DNA of 64,000 nt from Paraburkholderia bryophila (GTDB lineage: Bacteria; Pseudomonadota; Gammaproteobacteria; Burkholderiales; Burkholderiaceae): assembly GCF_013409255.1 (NCBI RefSeq), contig NZ_JACCAS010000002.1, positions 310,001 to 374,000 of the forward strand. The letters run 5' to 3'. The translations under genes were made by a program, and so were the position numbers. This document shows, one piece after another, positions 1 to 8,467 of the stretch. The notes under the pieces were generated by a model. It was not told the origin of the DNA, did not search any database, and saw nothing but the letters and a program-made list of their open reading frames with translations. Each line of letters begins with the position of its first letter. The first letter of the stretch is position 1.

Positions 1-299
1 ATGCCGGCATTGCTGGCGAGCACGTCGACCTTGCCGAACGCCTCGACCGTATGACGCACCAGCTCCTGGCCAGTTTCGCGCGCGGCGACGTTGCCCTCGA
101 TCGCGATCACGCGCCGCCCCAGCGCCTCGATTTCTTCGACGACCTCCGCGACCGCCGAACGGCGTCCGTACGATGCGTCGTTATCGCCCCAGTAGTTGAT
201 CGCCACGTCCGCGCCTTCGGTTGCGCACGCAACCGCTATCGCGCGGCCGATGCCTCGGGAACCGCCGGTGACGATCACGACCTTGTCCTTGAGCAGCAC
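1..299 (-). CDS. L-rhamnose 1-dehydrogenase-like SDR (3' end outside window)
   Basis: The reverse strand reads MLLKDKVVIVTGGSRGIGRA, the glycine-rich NAD(P)-binding motif TGxxxGIG of a classical short-chain dehydrogenase, followed by about 80 further residues ending near NAG at the window edge. The MLLxDK start resembles characterised NAD(P)-dependent L-rhamnose 1-dehydrogenases, which oxidise L-rhamnose to rhamnonolactone in the cytoplasm. The start is GTG, with AGGAG six bases upstream. The gene lies 39 bp after L-rhamnonate dehydratase on the same strand, which fits the pathway. Catalytic Ser-Tyr-Lys residues lie outside the window, so substrate assignment rests on context and the N-terminus. 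Confidence 0.7.
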   Translation of the reverse strand, partial: MLLKDKVVIVTGGSRGIGRAIAVACATEGADVAINYWGDNDASYGRRSAVAEVVEEIEALGRRVIAIEGNVAARETGQELVRHTVEAFGKVDVLASNAG

Positions 300-338
300 G
301 TCATTCTCCTTTTCGATCGCAGCACATAGTGCGTACGT

Positions 339-1517
339 TTAACGCGGATACGGCCGCACCAGCGCGCATTCCGGATTCAGTCTCACGCCGAAGCCCGGTG
401 TGTCCGGTACTTTCATGCGTCCGTTCACGGGCACCGGTTCGTCGAGCAACAGCGGCGTGAACATCGGCACGACTTCGTCGGCTTTGGGCGCCATCATCAG
501 AAACTCGGCGAACGGCGAGTTGTGCCGCGTGACGACGAAGTGATAGCTGTACACCGACGAACCGTGCGGCACCACCATCACATTGTGAGCATCGGCCAGC
601 GCGGAAATCTTGATCAACTCGGTCATGCCGCCGCACCAGCCGACATCGGGTTGAATCAGATCGCAGCATTGCATCTCCAGCAACATGCGGAAACCCCAAC
701 GTGTTGCTTCATGCTCGCCGGTCGACACCATCATGCCGCGCGGCACGTTGCGGCGCAGTTCGGCGTAACCCCAGTAGTCGTCGGGCGGCAGCGCTTCTTC
801 GATCCACTTCAGGCCGTACTCGTGCGCCGCGTGCGCGAAGCGCGTTGCGTACGGCACGTCGAGGCTCATCCAGCAGTCGTACATCAACCAGAAGTCGTCG
901 CCGACGCGGCTGCGCATTTCGGCGAGCTTGTCGAGATTCTGCTTGAGGCCCGCTTCGCCTTCGGCGGGTCCATGTTGCAACGGCAGCTTGCCGCCGATGA
1001 ACCCCATCTCCTTAGCAAGATCCGGCCGCGCGCCGGTCGCATAGAACACGAGCTCGTCGCGAACCGGTCCGCCCAATAGTTGGTACACCGGTTCCTTGCG
1101 CACTTTCGCGAGCAGATCCCAGAGTGCGAGATCGACGCCTGAAATGGTATTGAGCACCACGCCCTTGCGGCCGTAATACAAGGTCGAGAAGTACATCTGA
1201 TCCCACATCTTCTCGATGTCGGTCACGAGTTGCCCTTCGAGAAAACGCGCGAGATGTTTCTCGACGATAAACGCGCCGATCTCGCCGCCCGTGGTCACGG
1301 CGAAGCCGACGGTGCCGTCGCTGGCTTCGATCTCCACCACCAGTGTGCCGAGCACGTTGATCCCGAACGACTGGCGGCTCTGCCGGTACTCCGGATAACG
1401 CGCCATCGGCGTGGAAATATGATCGTCGATCCAGTGTCCGCCAGGTTGGTCGTGATAGTCCGCTCCGCCGCCGCGAACAGTGAAGGCACGCACGTGCCGG
1501 ATGGTGGGCATGGCCAT
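339..1517 (-). CDS. rhmD: L-rhamnonate dehydratase
   Basis: This 392-residue enolase-superfamily enzyme removes water from L-rhamnonate to give 2-keto-3-deoxy-L-rhamnonate. It closely follows the E. coli YfaW/RhmD pattern: an N-terminal GADYHD...HWIDDH loop (His28, His33), [35 protein letters not shown], the metal-ligand segments YDCWMS, WIEE and [14 protein letters not shown] and the catalytic-His segment [10 protein letters not shown]. Length is normal for the family. GGAG lies about nine bases before the ATG; a second in-frame ATG lies two codons in. It sits between a sugar-acid-type MFS transporter and an SDR, inside the rhamnose operon. Confidence 0.9.
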   Translation of the reverse strand: MAMPTIRHVRAFTVRGGGADYHDQPGGHWIDDHISTPMARYPEYRQSRQSFGINVLGTLVVEIEASDGTVGFAVTTGGEIGAFIVEKHLARFLEGQLVTDIEKMWDQMYFSTLYYGRKGVVLNTISGVDLALWDLLAKVRKEPVYQLLGGPVRDELVFYATGARPDLAKEMGFIGGKLPLQHGPAEGEAGLKQNLDKLAEMRSRVGDDFWLMYDCWMSLDVPYATRFAHAAHEYGLKWIEEALPPDDYWGYAELRRNVPRGMMVSTGEHEATRWGFRMLLEMQCCDLIQPDVGWCGGMTELIKISALADAHNVMVVPHGSSVYSYHFVVTRHNSPFAEFLMMAPKADEVVPMFTPLLLDEPVPVNGRMKVPDTPGFGVRLNPECALVRPYPR

Positions 1518-1565
1518 GAGAGAGGCTCCGTTATAAGTGCGTCGACGAATCGGCCGACAATGCGC

Positions 1566-2894
1566 CTAGCGGGCGCGATGCAATAAGGTTTGGAAAGAAT
1601 CGTTCGCCCCGCTCGCGTCGCGGCGCAACAGCGTGCCGATCAGCAGCGCGGCGAGCAGACTGGAGACGCCCAGCACCACCAGTCCCGCCGACGTCGACGA
1701 AAACGCGCGTTCCGCCGCGGTCCGCAAGCTCGGCGCAAAGAAGCCGCCGAGTCCACCGAGCGAATTGATCAGCGCGATGCCGCCGGCAGCGGCAGCGCCC
1801 GTGAGCGTGCGGGTGGGGAACGTCCAGAACAGCGGTTGCGCCGCGATGAAGCCGCTCGCCGCGCAACACAAGGCGATTAACCCGAGCACAGGGTTATGCG
1901 CAAGTCCCGACGCAGCGATGCCGAGCCCGGCAAGCACCAGCAATGCGACGGCCCAACGCCGATGTCCGCCTGTGCGATCCGCGCGGCGCGGCACGTACCA
2001 GGTGACAGCCAGCGCGCACATCCACGGCAGCGCGGCGACGAGACCCACGCGCAAACCGACGGTTGTCCCGAGCAAAGCCGCGACCTGTTGCGGCAGATAG
2101 AAGATCACGCCGTACACGCTCATTTGAATCAGCAGATAGATCGCCGACAGCAGCAACACGCGACGATCCACCAGTGCGGCGAGAATGCGATGCGGTCCAT
2201 GCGCGGACGCGGCGCGCGCATCGTCTTCGAGTGCTGCACGCAGACTGGCGCGCTCTTGCGGATCGAGCCATTGCGCGTCGTCGGGACGGTTGTCGAGATA
2301 CCAGAGCGCCCACACGCCCACCGCCGACGCCAACACACCTTCCACCAGAAAGAGCCATTGCCAGCCGGCGAGACCCCACGCGCCATGCAACTCCAGCAGC
2401 GAACCCGATAACGGACTGCCGAAGATAAACGCCAGCGGCGCACCGAAATAAAACACGCCGACCGCCCGCGCTCGTGCGCGCTGCGGAAACCAGTGAGTCA
2501 GGTAATAGATCACGCCGGGAAAGAAACCCGCTTCGGCGACGCCGAGCAGAAAGCGCAGCGCGTAGAACGTGGTGGCCGTGTGCGCCAGACACATCGAGGC
2601 TGAAACGAGCCCCCACGTGACCATGATCCGGCACATCCAGACCCGCGCGCCGAAGCGATGCAACAGCAGATTGCTCGGCACCTCGAACAGCGCATAGCCG
2701 ACGAAAAACACGCCCGCGCCAAACGCGAACGCCGCGTTCGACAGACCCGTATCGTGCTGCAATGCCTTCTGCGCAAAACCGATATTGGCGCGGTCGAGAA
2801 ACGCCAGCACATACATGAGCAGGAGAAACGGCAACAGCCGGCGCATGACCTTGCTGTTGATCGCCTCCAGCGAACTGTTCGCCTGCGGGTCCAT
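1566..2894 (-). CDS. MFS transporter, anion:cation symporter (ACS) type, probable rhamnose/rhamnonate importer
   Basis: A 442-residue inner-membrane protein with about 12 hydrophobic segments. The N-terminus (RRLLPFLLLMYVLAFLDRANIGFAQ) and EVPSNLLLHRFGAR are hallmarks of the ACS branch of the major facilitator superfamily, which mostly imports sugar acids and other organic anions with protons. An AAGGAG site precedes the ATG. Position between the 2-keto-3-deoxy-rhamnonate SDR and rhamnonate dehydratase on the same strand suggests it takes up L-rhamnose or L-rhamnonate; the substrate is inferred from the neighbours only. Confidence 0.8.
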   Translation of the reverse strand: MDPQANSSLEAINSKVMRRLLPFLLLMYVLAFLDRANIGFAQKALQHDTGLSNAAFAFGAGVFFVGYALFEVPSNLLLHRFGARVWMCRIMVTWGLVSASMCLAHTATTFYALRFLLGVAEAGFFPGVIYYLTHWFPQRARARAVGVFYFGAPLAFIFGSPLSGSLLELHGAWGLAGWQWLFLVEGVLASAVGVWALWYLDNRPDDAQWLDPQERASLRAALEDDARAASAHGPHRILAALVDRRVLLLSAIYLLIQMSVYGVIFYLPQQVAALLGTTVGLRVGLVAALPWMCALAVTWYVPRRADRTGGHRRWAVALLVLAGLGIAASGLAHNPVLGLIALCCAASGFIAAQPLFWTFPTRTLTGAAAAGGIALINSLGGLGGFFAPSLRTAAERAFSSTSAGLVVLGVSSLLAALLIGTLLRRDASGANDSFQTLLHRAR

Positions 2895-3015
2895 GTCGTC
2901 TCCTTCGCGAAGCTCGCCGGTGAGCGGCGGCTACGCGCTTTTATCTTGAGTCCGGCGAGTCATGCGGCTAGTACGGGTAATGCGTGTATGGCGACCGTCG
3001 CCATGTTGCCGCGGC

Positions 3016-3768
3016 TCAGTAAGTCGCGCGGCCGCCGGACAGGTCGAACACCGAGCCCGTGCTGAACGCGCAGTCTTCGGACGACAGCCACAGAATCAGC
3101 GAGGCCGCTTCTTCCGGCAACAGGAAACGGTTCATTGGGATCTTCGACAACATGTAGTCGATATGTTGTTGCGACATCGAATCGAAGATTTCGGTTTTGG
3201 CCGCAGCGGGCGTGACGGCGTTGACGAGAATGTTCTTCGTCGCGAGTTCCTTGCCGAGCGATTTGGTCAGGCCGATGAGCCCCGCCTTGGAGGCGCTGTA
3301 GTGCGAGGCGTTGGGATTGCCTTCCTTGCCGGCCACCGAGGCGATATTGACGATGCGTCCATAGCCCTGCTTGAGCATTTGCGGCACAACCGCGCGGCAG
3401 GTGAGATACGGGCCGATCAGGTTCACGTCGATCACGCGGCGCCACACGTCGGGCTCCAGTTCCCACGTCGCGCCGTTGCCGCCGGTGATGCCGGCGCAAT
3501 TGATCAGCACGTCGATCGCGCCGTGCGCGGCGACGGTTTGCGCGACCGCTTCAGCAACGGCGGCTTCCTGCGTGAGTTCGACGCTGACGGCGGTGACTTT
3601 GCCGAGTTCGCTCAACTCGCGCTGGCTGCGCGCGAGGCGGTCCGCGTCGATGTCCCAGAGCGCGACGGACGCGCCCGAGTTCAGCGCCCGTTGCGCCACC
3701 GCGTAGCCGATACCGCGTGCGCCGCCGGTAATGGCGACCACGCGTCCCTCCAGATCGATCCGATTCAT
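3016..3768 (-). CDS. SDR oxidoreductase, probable 2-keto-3-deoxy-L-rhamnonate 4-dehydrogenase
   Basis: A 250-residue classical SDR with TGGARGIG cofactor loop, D-I-D after beta-2 (NAD preference), NCAG, an active-site IASVAG...YSASK with Ser-Tyr-Lys intact, and C-terminal DLSGGRATY. Family knowledge: the non-phosphorylative (diketo-hydrolase) L-rhamnose route uses an SDR (LRA5 type) to oxidise 2-keto-3-deoxy-L-rhamnonate at C4. It is the first gene of the leftward rhamnose operon, with AGGAG eight bases before the ATG, and is followed by the MFS gene after 121 bp. Specificity is inferred from operon content. Confidence 0.7.
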   Translation of the reverse strand: MNRIDLEGRVVAITGGARGIGYAVAQRALNSGASVALWDIDADRLARSQRELSELGKVTAVSVELTQEAAVAEAVAQTVAAHGAIDVLINCAGITGGNGATWELEPDVWRRVIDVNLIGPYLTCRAVVPQMLKQGYGRIVNIASVAGKEGNPNASHYSASKAGLIGLTKSLGKELATKNILVNAVTPAAAKTEIFDSMSQQHIDYMLSKIPMNRFLLPEEAASLILWLSSEDCAFSTGSVFDLSGGRATY

Positions 3769-3987
3769 CGCTGTGCTCCTGGGCAGGCCGGGCGGCTTGC
3801 CGTTGTGTTTTTGTCTATGTCTATGGGCTGGGTGAGCTTGCTGCTCACTGTCCGGCCAATATACGAGCGGGGCGATGTGCTAACAATCCGAGTATTGGAG
3901 GGGGTGATAACAAAAGTGGATCGGGGGACATGACGGCTCAGCCGACAGTTTCCTTACCGTTGCATCGCCGGACCGATCGCTACGTGC

Positions 3988-4995
3988 TTACACTGAAACA
4001 CGGGCAGTCGGCTGGGCACTTTGCGCCCGGAAGACGTTAGGCGTTTCGCCATATTCTTTTTTGAATTCCCGGCCCAGATGCGAGGCGTCTGAAAACCCGC
4101 ATGAAGATGCGATATCGGTGATGGTGCGATCGGAACTGGTCAGGAGCCATGCAGCGGTTCGAATACGTAGCTGACGACCGTAGGAGAGCGGCGCGCTTCC
4201 CACTTCGCTATTGAACAACCGCTCGATCTGCCGCACGGACATCTCCAGCCGATGCGCCAGTTCGCTCAGACTGAGCGGCTGCCCAATATGTTGCTCCATC
4301 AACAGGATGGCTCGTCGCACCTTCGGGTGGGTGGCCGGCCGGAGGCCCGGTGGATGCGGTTGCGGCGCATTGCCCTTCTCCGCGTCGTCGACCAGCAGGA
4401 TTCGAAGCGCTTTCTGAACGATGCTGGCATCGACATGACGAAGAAGAATGGCAGCCGCGACATCGATCGACGCACGTCCGCCTGAACAGGTAATGCGCCG
4501 CCGGTCGATAACGAACAGCCGGTCCGCGACGAGATGACGTTCGTCGGTTTGCGGAAAGCGCTCGATAAAATCCCAGTAGTGAAACCAGCTCACGCACAGG
4601 CGATACCCTTTCATCACGTCAGCCCGCATCAACGCGAAGACACCCGTGCAGATGCCGACGAGGGTCGCGCTCCCCGCGGCAGTCTCGCGAATGAACGCCA
4701 GGGTCGCGTTGCTGGCGGATGAACCGGCGTGAAGCAGGCCGCCGACCACAACCAGATAGTCCAGTTCGCCGGCTTCTTCAAACGTCACCCAGGGCGTCAC
4801 CTGGATCCCGCAACTGGCGCGGATCGGCGTCAGCGATTCGCCGATAATGCTCCACGCGCAGCGAACCGGCCGGCTCAGATCGCCTTCGTCGCTGGCGAGT
4901 CGAAGCAGGTCGACGAATCCCGAGAAGGCCGTCAACGTGAAGTTCGGCAGCAGGACGATCCCAAAGCGGATCGGCGCCGAACGATCATTGAGCAA
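3988..4995 (-). CDS. GlxA/GbdR-type AraC regulator (GATase1-like domain plus AraC HTH)
   Basis: A 335-residue regulator. Residues about 10-170 form a DJ-1/PfpI (class I glutamine amidotransferase-like) domain (RFGIVLLPNFTLTAFSGF, LVVVGGLL, GICTGVFALM, CSGGRASID). Residues about 225-325 hold two AraC helix-turn-helices (LSLSELAHRLEMSVRQIERLF and ITDIASSCGFSDASHLGREF). This architecture is shared by GbdR, CdhR and SouR, which sense glycine betaine, carnitine or sarcosine, and so matches the betaine-type genes here. The only start before the domain is TTG, without an obvious ribosome site, overlapping the LysR stop by 11 bases, so translation is probably coupled. Confidence 0.85.
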   Translation of the reverse strand: MLNDRSAPIRFGIVLLPNFTLTAFSGFVDLLRLASDEGDLSRPVRCAWSIIGESLTPIRASCGIQVTPWVTFEEAGELDYLVVVGGLLHAGSSASNATLAFIRETAAGSATLVGICTGVFALMRADVMKGYRLCVSWFHYWDFIERFPQTDERHLVADRLFVIDRRRITCSGGRASIDVAAAILLRHVDASIVQKALRILLVDDAEKGNAPQPHPPGLRPATHPKVRRAILLMEQHIGQPLSLSELAHRLEMSVRQIERLFNSEVGSAPLSYGRQLRIRTAAWLLTSSDRTITDIASSCGFSDASHLGREFKKEYGETPNVFRAQSAQPTARVSV

Positions 4996-6007
4996 GTTGA
5001 ATGACCGGCTGCGCTGCGCCGTCCGCCGCCTTTGGCCAACCTTTCATCATGTCGTCGACTTCCTCCGCGATCCATTGTCTGAACTTCAGGTACTCGGGCC
5101 GGCTCTTTGCGTTCTTGTGAGTAATGACGTAATGATGCCGGTCCTGAAAGACCAGAGAATCGCGCACGGGCCGCACCAGAAGCCCCTGGTCGATTTGACG
5201 GTGCACCAGGTGATGCCAGCCCAGCAGCGTCCCTTCTCCCGCTTCCGCCAACGAGACGAGCAAGCGGTAGTCGTTACTCTCGAAGTGTTCGCCCGGCGCG
5301 TACCGGTCCGAGCCATCGCCTTGCTGGAACCAGTTGCGCCAGACGCGCCAGTCGACGTGTTCGCAAACCTGGGCGCGGCCGAGCAGCGAGAGGTTGAGCG
5401 TGGGTTCCGTCAGCAGGTCGAGCGGCTTCAGCGCCTTGCCCTGAAAGTGGCGTTCGAAGAACGCCTGGCTGCACACCGGGTACACGACATCGTGAAAGAG
5501 CGGCTCGACGTCGTATTGCAGTTCGCGCGGCGGATTCTTGGTAATGATGACGTCAGGCTGCATGAGGTCGTCGAGCTCCATGAAGTGCTCGGTGACGGTC
5601 ACGTTGAGTTTGATTTCCGGAAACCGCTTGCGCAAACGCGGCAGCCGTGACGACAGCCACAACGCGGAAAACGTGTGAGAGACGTAAATGTTCAACGCCT
5701 GCTTGTCCGAGCGCCGCACAACCTCGGCCGCCTCGGCGATATTCATGATCGAGAGATACGAGGCGTTGTACAGGATGCGGCCCGAATCCGTCAGCGCGAT
5801 GTGCCGCCCGGTCCGCTCGAACAGCGCGACGTCGAGCGTATCTTCGAGCTCCTTGATTTGTCTGCTGATAGCGGCCTGTGTCACGCATAGCACTTCGGCG
5901 GCCTGCGTGAAACTCTCGTAGCGCGCAGCCGTCACGAAACAGCGCAACGCGCGTAACGACGGCATTTGTGCGAGCAGCCTGTCGGCGAATAGTTGTTTCT
6001 TCTGCAT
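4985..6007 (-). CDS. LysR-family regulator (GcvA-like)
   Basis: A 340-residue LysR protein. The N-terminal winged helix reads MPSLRALRCFVTAARYESFTQAAEVLCVTQAAISRQIKELED; the remainder is the periplasmic-binding-protein-like effector domain with GcvA-type features (LWLSSRLPRLRKRFPEI, GWHHLVHRQIDQGLLVRPV). The ATG at 6007 follows GGTGAGG and is preferred over an upstream TTG. It lies 83 bp downstream of the P5C-reductase-like gene on the same strand and overlaps the AraC-type regulator, so the island carries two regulators at its distal end plus another LysR at the divergent promoter. Probably controls the catabolic genes; no ligand can be read from sequence. Confidence 0.85.
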   Translation of the reverse strand: MQKKQLFADRLLAQMPSLRALRCFVTAARYESFTQAAEVLCVTQAAISRQIKELEDTLDVALFERTGRHIALTDSGRILYNASYLSIMNIAEAAEVVRRSDKQALNIYVSHTFSALWLSSRLPRLRKRFPEIKLNVTVTEHFMELDDLMQPDVIITKNPPRELQYDVEPLFHDVVYPVCSQAFFERHFQGKALKPLDLLTEPTLNLSLLGRAQVCEHVDWRVWRNWFQQGDGSDRYAPGEHFESNDYRLLVSLAEAGEGTLLGWHHLVHRQIDQGLLVRPVRDSLVFQDRHHYVITHKNAKSRPEYLKFRQWIAEEVDDMMKGWPKAADGAAQPVIQLAQ

Positions 6008-6090
6008 CGTCCTCACCTTCAAGGCGGTCGAATCCGGAAAGACGGCAAACCGCCGGTGGGCGGACTCTCAAACTTTACACCGACGGCCTG

Positions 6091-6858
6091 CTAGCGTCCT
6101 TCCACACGCCTGAGCACATGGTCGAGCGCTTCGCGATAGTGCGAGTACGTGCCCTTGACCGACAACTCGTTGTGAAGCTGTTCATTGATGCCCCCAGGCG
6201 TCATGGACGCCGCAACCAACGCGGAGAACGATGCCCCGCTCTCCGACGTTTCATGGGCGAGCCCTCTGCAGTAGCCACCAAGGTAGGCTCGCGCCGAGTC
6301 GTGGTCGATTCCTTGCTGCACCAGCCATTCTGCCTGGGCGTCGAGGACGGCGTAGAAGCTCGCCATGGTCGCCGTCACCGCCGACAGCGCATCGAACTTT
6401 CTTTCGTCGCTCACTTCGACCGGCGTGCCGAGCCAGGCAAAAAGCCGGCGCGTGATCTCATCCGGCGGGCAAATGGCCGTGCTTCCCATCCCCGCCGCCA
6501 CGGCCGGCAACGGTACCGCGCGCACGATTGCGTCCACCGCGCCGACCATCCGCTGCAAAGCTGCTAGCGACACGCCCGCAATGAAGCTGACGACATGATG
6601 ACGCGCCTCGAACTGGAGCGCGCCAAGCACCTCCGGTGCAATGGTCGGCACGACGGCGAGACACACCACGTCACTGGCGTCGAGCACCTGCTGGTTTGTC
6701 CCGCAGACCGAAATACGTGGATCGAGTGCCGCCAGCGCGATGCCGACATCGGCGTTGCGCGGTGAAAGACAGATATGCTCGAAGGGCGCGCCGACATGAA
6801 TCAGCCCCGTCACGACAGCGCGTGTAATCGTGCCTGTACCAATGAATCCGAGTCGCAT
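6091..6858 (-). CDS. Pyrroline-5-carboxylate reductase-like oxidoreductase
   Basis: A 255-residue protein of the ProC fold: N-terminal Rossmann motif MRLGFIGTGTITRAVV, VVCLAVVPTIAPEVL, HHVVSFIAGVSL and RAVPLPAVAAGMGST resemble ProC, and the C-terminal helical domain follows (SALVAASMTPGGINEQ corresponds to the ProC TSPGGTT segment). The sequence is divergent from housekeeping ProC, so the substrate may be another cyclic imine or keto acid. The ATG at 6858 follows GAGAG and matches the family N-terminus; a longer open frame upstream lacks similarity. It belongs to the leftward quaternary-amine operon between the aldehyde dehydrogenase and LysR genes. Confidence 0.75.
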   Translation of the reverse strand: MRLGFIGTGTITRAVVTGLIHVGAPFEHICLSPRNADVGIALAALDPRISVCGTNQQVLDASDVVCLAVVPTIAPEVLGALQFEARHHVVSFIAGVSLAALQRMVGAVDAIVRAVPLPAVAAGMGSTAICPPDEITRRLFAWLGTPVEVSDERKFDALSAVTATMASFYAVLDAQAEWLVQQGIDHDSARAYLGGYCRGLAHETSESGASFSALVAASMTPGGINEQLHNELSVKGTYSHYREALDHVLRRVEGR

Positions 6859-6956
6859 GGTCTCTCGATGTGATGACACGCGGCGCGGGCTCACCCCGTA
6901 CCGCGTCGCCAATGGTTAGCTGCCCGGTATTCGCGGGCAATGAGCGCTCTCCCGTT

Positions 6957-8450
6957 TCAGGCGAGCTTGAGCCAGGTCGTCTTCAGCTCGCAATACTGGT
7001 CGTGTGCGTACACCGATTTGTCGCGGCCGCCAAAGCCCGACTGCTTGAAACCACCGAACGGGGTGGCCAGGTCACCCTCGCCGAAACAGTTCACCGTAAC
7101 CGTTCCCGCGCGGATTCGGGCCGCGATCTTGTGCGCATGGTTGACGTTGTCCGTCCACAGCGACGCCGCCAGCCCGTAACACGTGTCGTTGGCGATCTCG
7201 ACCGCCTCGTCGATGTCGCGGTATTCGATCACGCAGAGCACCGGGCCGAAGATTTCTTCGCTGGCGAGACTCATCCCGGGCGTCACGTTGTCGAAGATCG
7301 TCGGCTCGACGTACCAGCCGCCACTCTCGACGAACACGGCGTGACCGCCCCGCACGAGTCGCGCGCCTTCCTGCTTCGCCTTCTCGATGTGACCGAGCAC
7401 CTTCTCATAGTGCGTCTGTTCGATCAGCGCCCCCAGTTTCACCTCGGGGTCCAGCGGCTGACCGGTTTTCCAGCCTTGCAGCACCGCTTCGATTTTTTCC
7501 AGCAGCGCGGCCTTCATTCCTGTGGGCACCAGCAGACGCGAACCCGCGCTGCAATTCTCGCCCATATTCCAGAACGCAGCGGCCACAGCCTGTTCCGCCA
7601 CCGCATCCAGATCCGCGACATCCGGCAGTACAAGCTGCGGGTTTTTTCCGCCGCATTCGAGGATGACCCGTTTAAGGTTCGTGTCGGCGGAATAGCGCAG
7701 GAAACGCTTGCCGGTTTCGGTCGAACCCGTGAATGCGATAAGGTCGACGTCCGCGTGAACGCCGAGCGCGTGGCCCGCGGTCTCGCCGAACCCGGTGACG
7801 ACGCTGAACACCCCCGCCGGCACGCCGGCCTCGAGCGCAAAATCGGCGATGCGCAACGTCGCGAGCGAAGTTTGCTCGGCGGGCTTCACGATCACGCTAT
7901 TGCCGACCGACAGCGCCGGGCCGATTTTCCACGCCAGCATCAGCGCGGGAAAATTCCATGGCAGGACGGCGCCGACCACGCCAATCGGCTCGCGAGTAAT
8001 CATGCCGACGACGCCTGGTCCCGAGGGCGACAGCGCGTCATATCGTTTGTCGGTGACCTCCGCATGCCAGCGAATGCATGCCGCGGACTCGGGAATATCC
8101 AGCCCCAGACATTCCGAAATCGGCTTGCCGGCTTCGAGTGCTTCAAGCATCGCCAGTTCGTCGGTATGGTCTTCGATTAGCTGGGCGAGTTTCAGCAGCA
8201 CCGCCTTCCGGTGTGAAGGGGCGCCCTTCGACCAGACACCGCTGTCGAATGCCGCTCTCGCGGCAACGACGGCACGGTCGATGTCTTTCGCGTCGCACCG
8301 CGCGACATCGGCTAATACCTTGCCGTTCGACGGATTCAACGTCGCGAATGTTTCATTGGATGCCGCAGGACAACGCTTTCCCGCAATGAAGGCGCGGCCG
8401 TCCAAAGAGAGGGCATCGGCCTTTTTCTTCCAGTCATCAAGTGTCGTCAT
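6957..8450 (-). CDS. NAD(P)-dependent aminoaldehyde dehydrogenase (PuuC/KauB-like)
   Basis: A complete 497-residue aldehyde dehydrogenase. The conserved PWNFPALMLAWKIGPALSVGN, FTGSTETGK, general-base Glu in LECGGKNP, catalytic Cys in GENCSAGSRLL and EEIFGPVL segments are all present. The N-terminal WKKKADAL and the overall pattern resemble gamma-glutamyl-gamma-aminobutyraldehyde and guanidinobutyraldehyde dehydrogenases, which oxidise omega-aminoaldehydes to acids. GAGGA precedes the ATG. It lies 17 bp after the PuuB-like oxidase, a pairing seen in polyamine and amine oxidation, but no glutamylputrescine synthetase or hydrolase is present here, so the physiological aldehyde probably comes from the island substrate. 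Confidence 0.85.
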   Translation of the reverse strand: MTTLDDWKKKADALSLDGRAFIAGKRCPAASNETFATLNPSNGKVLADVARCDAKDIDRAVVAARAAFDSGVWSKGAPSHRKAVLLKLAQLIEDHTDELAMLEALEAGKPISECLGLDIPESAACIRWHAEVTDKRYDALSPSGPGVVGMITREPIGVVGAVLPWNFPALMLAWKIGPALSVGNSVIVKPAEQTSLATLRIADFALEAGVPAGVFSVVTGFGETAGHALGVHADVDLIAFTGSTETGKRFLRYSADTNLKRVILECGGKNPQLVLPDVADLDAVAEQAVAAAFWNMGENCSAGSRLLVPTGMKAALLEKIEAVLQGWKTGQPLDPEVKLGALIEQTHYEKVLGHIEKAKQEGARLVRGGHAVFVESGGWYVEPTIFDNVTPGMSLASEEIFGPVLCVIEYRDIDEAVEIANDTCYGLAASLWTDNVNHAHKIAARIRAGTVTVNCFGEGDLATPFGGFKQSGFGGRDKSVYAHDQYCELKTTWLKLA

Positions 8451-8467
8451 GTCGTGTCCTCAATCGA

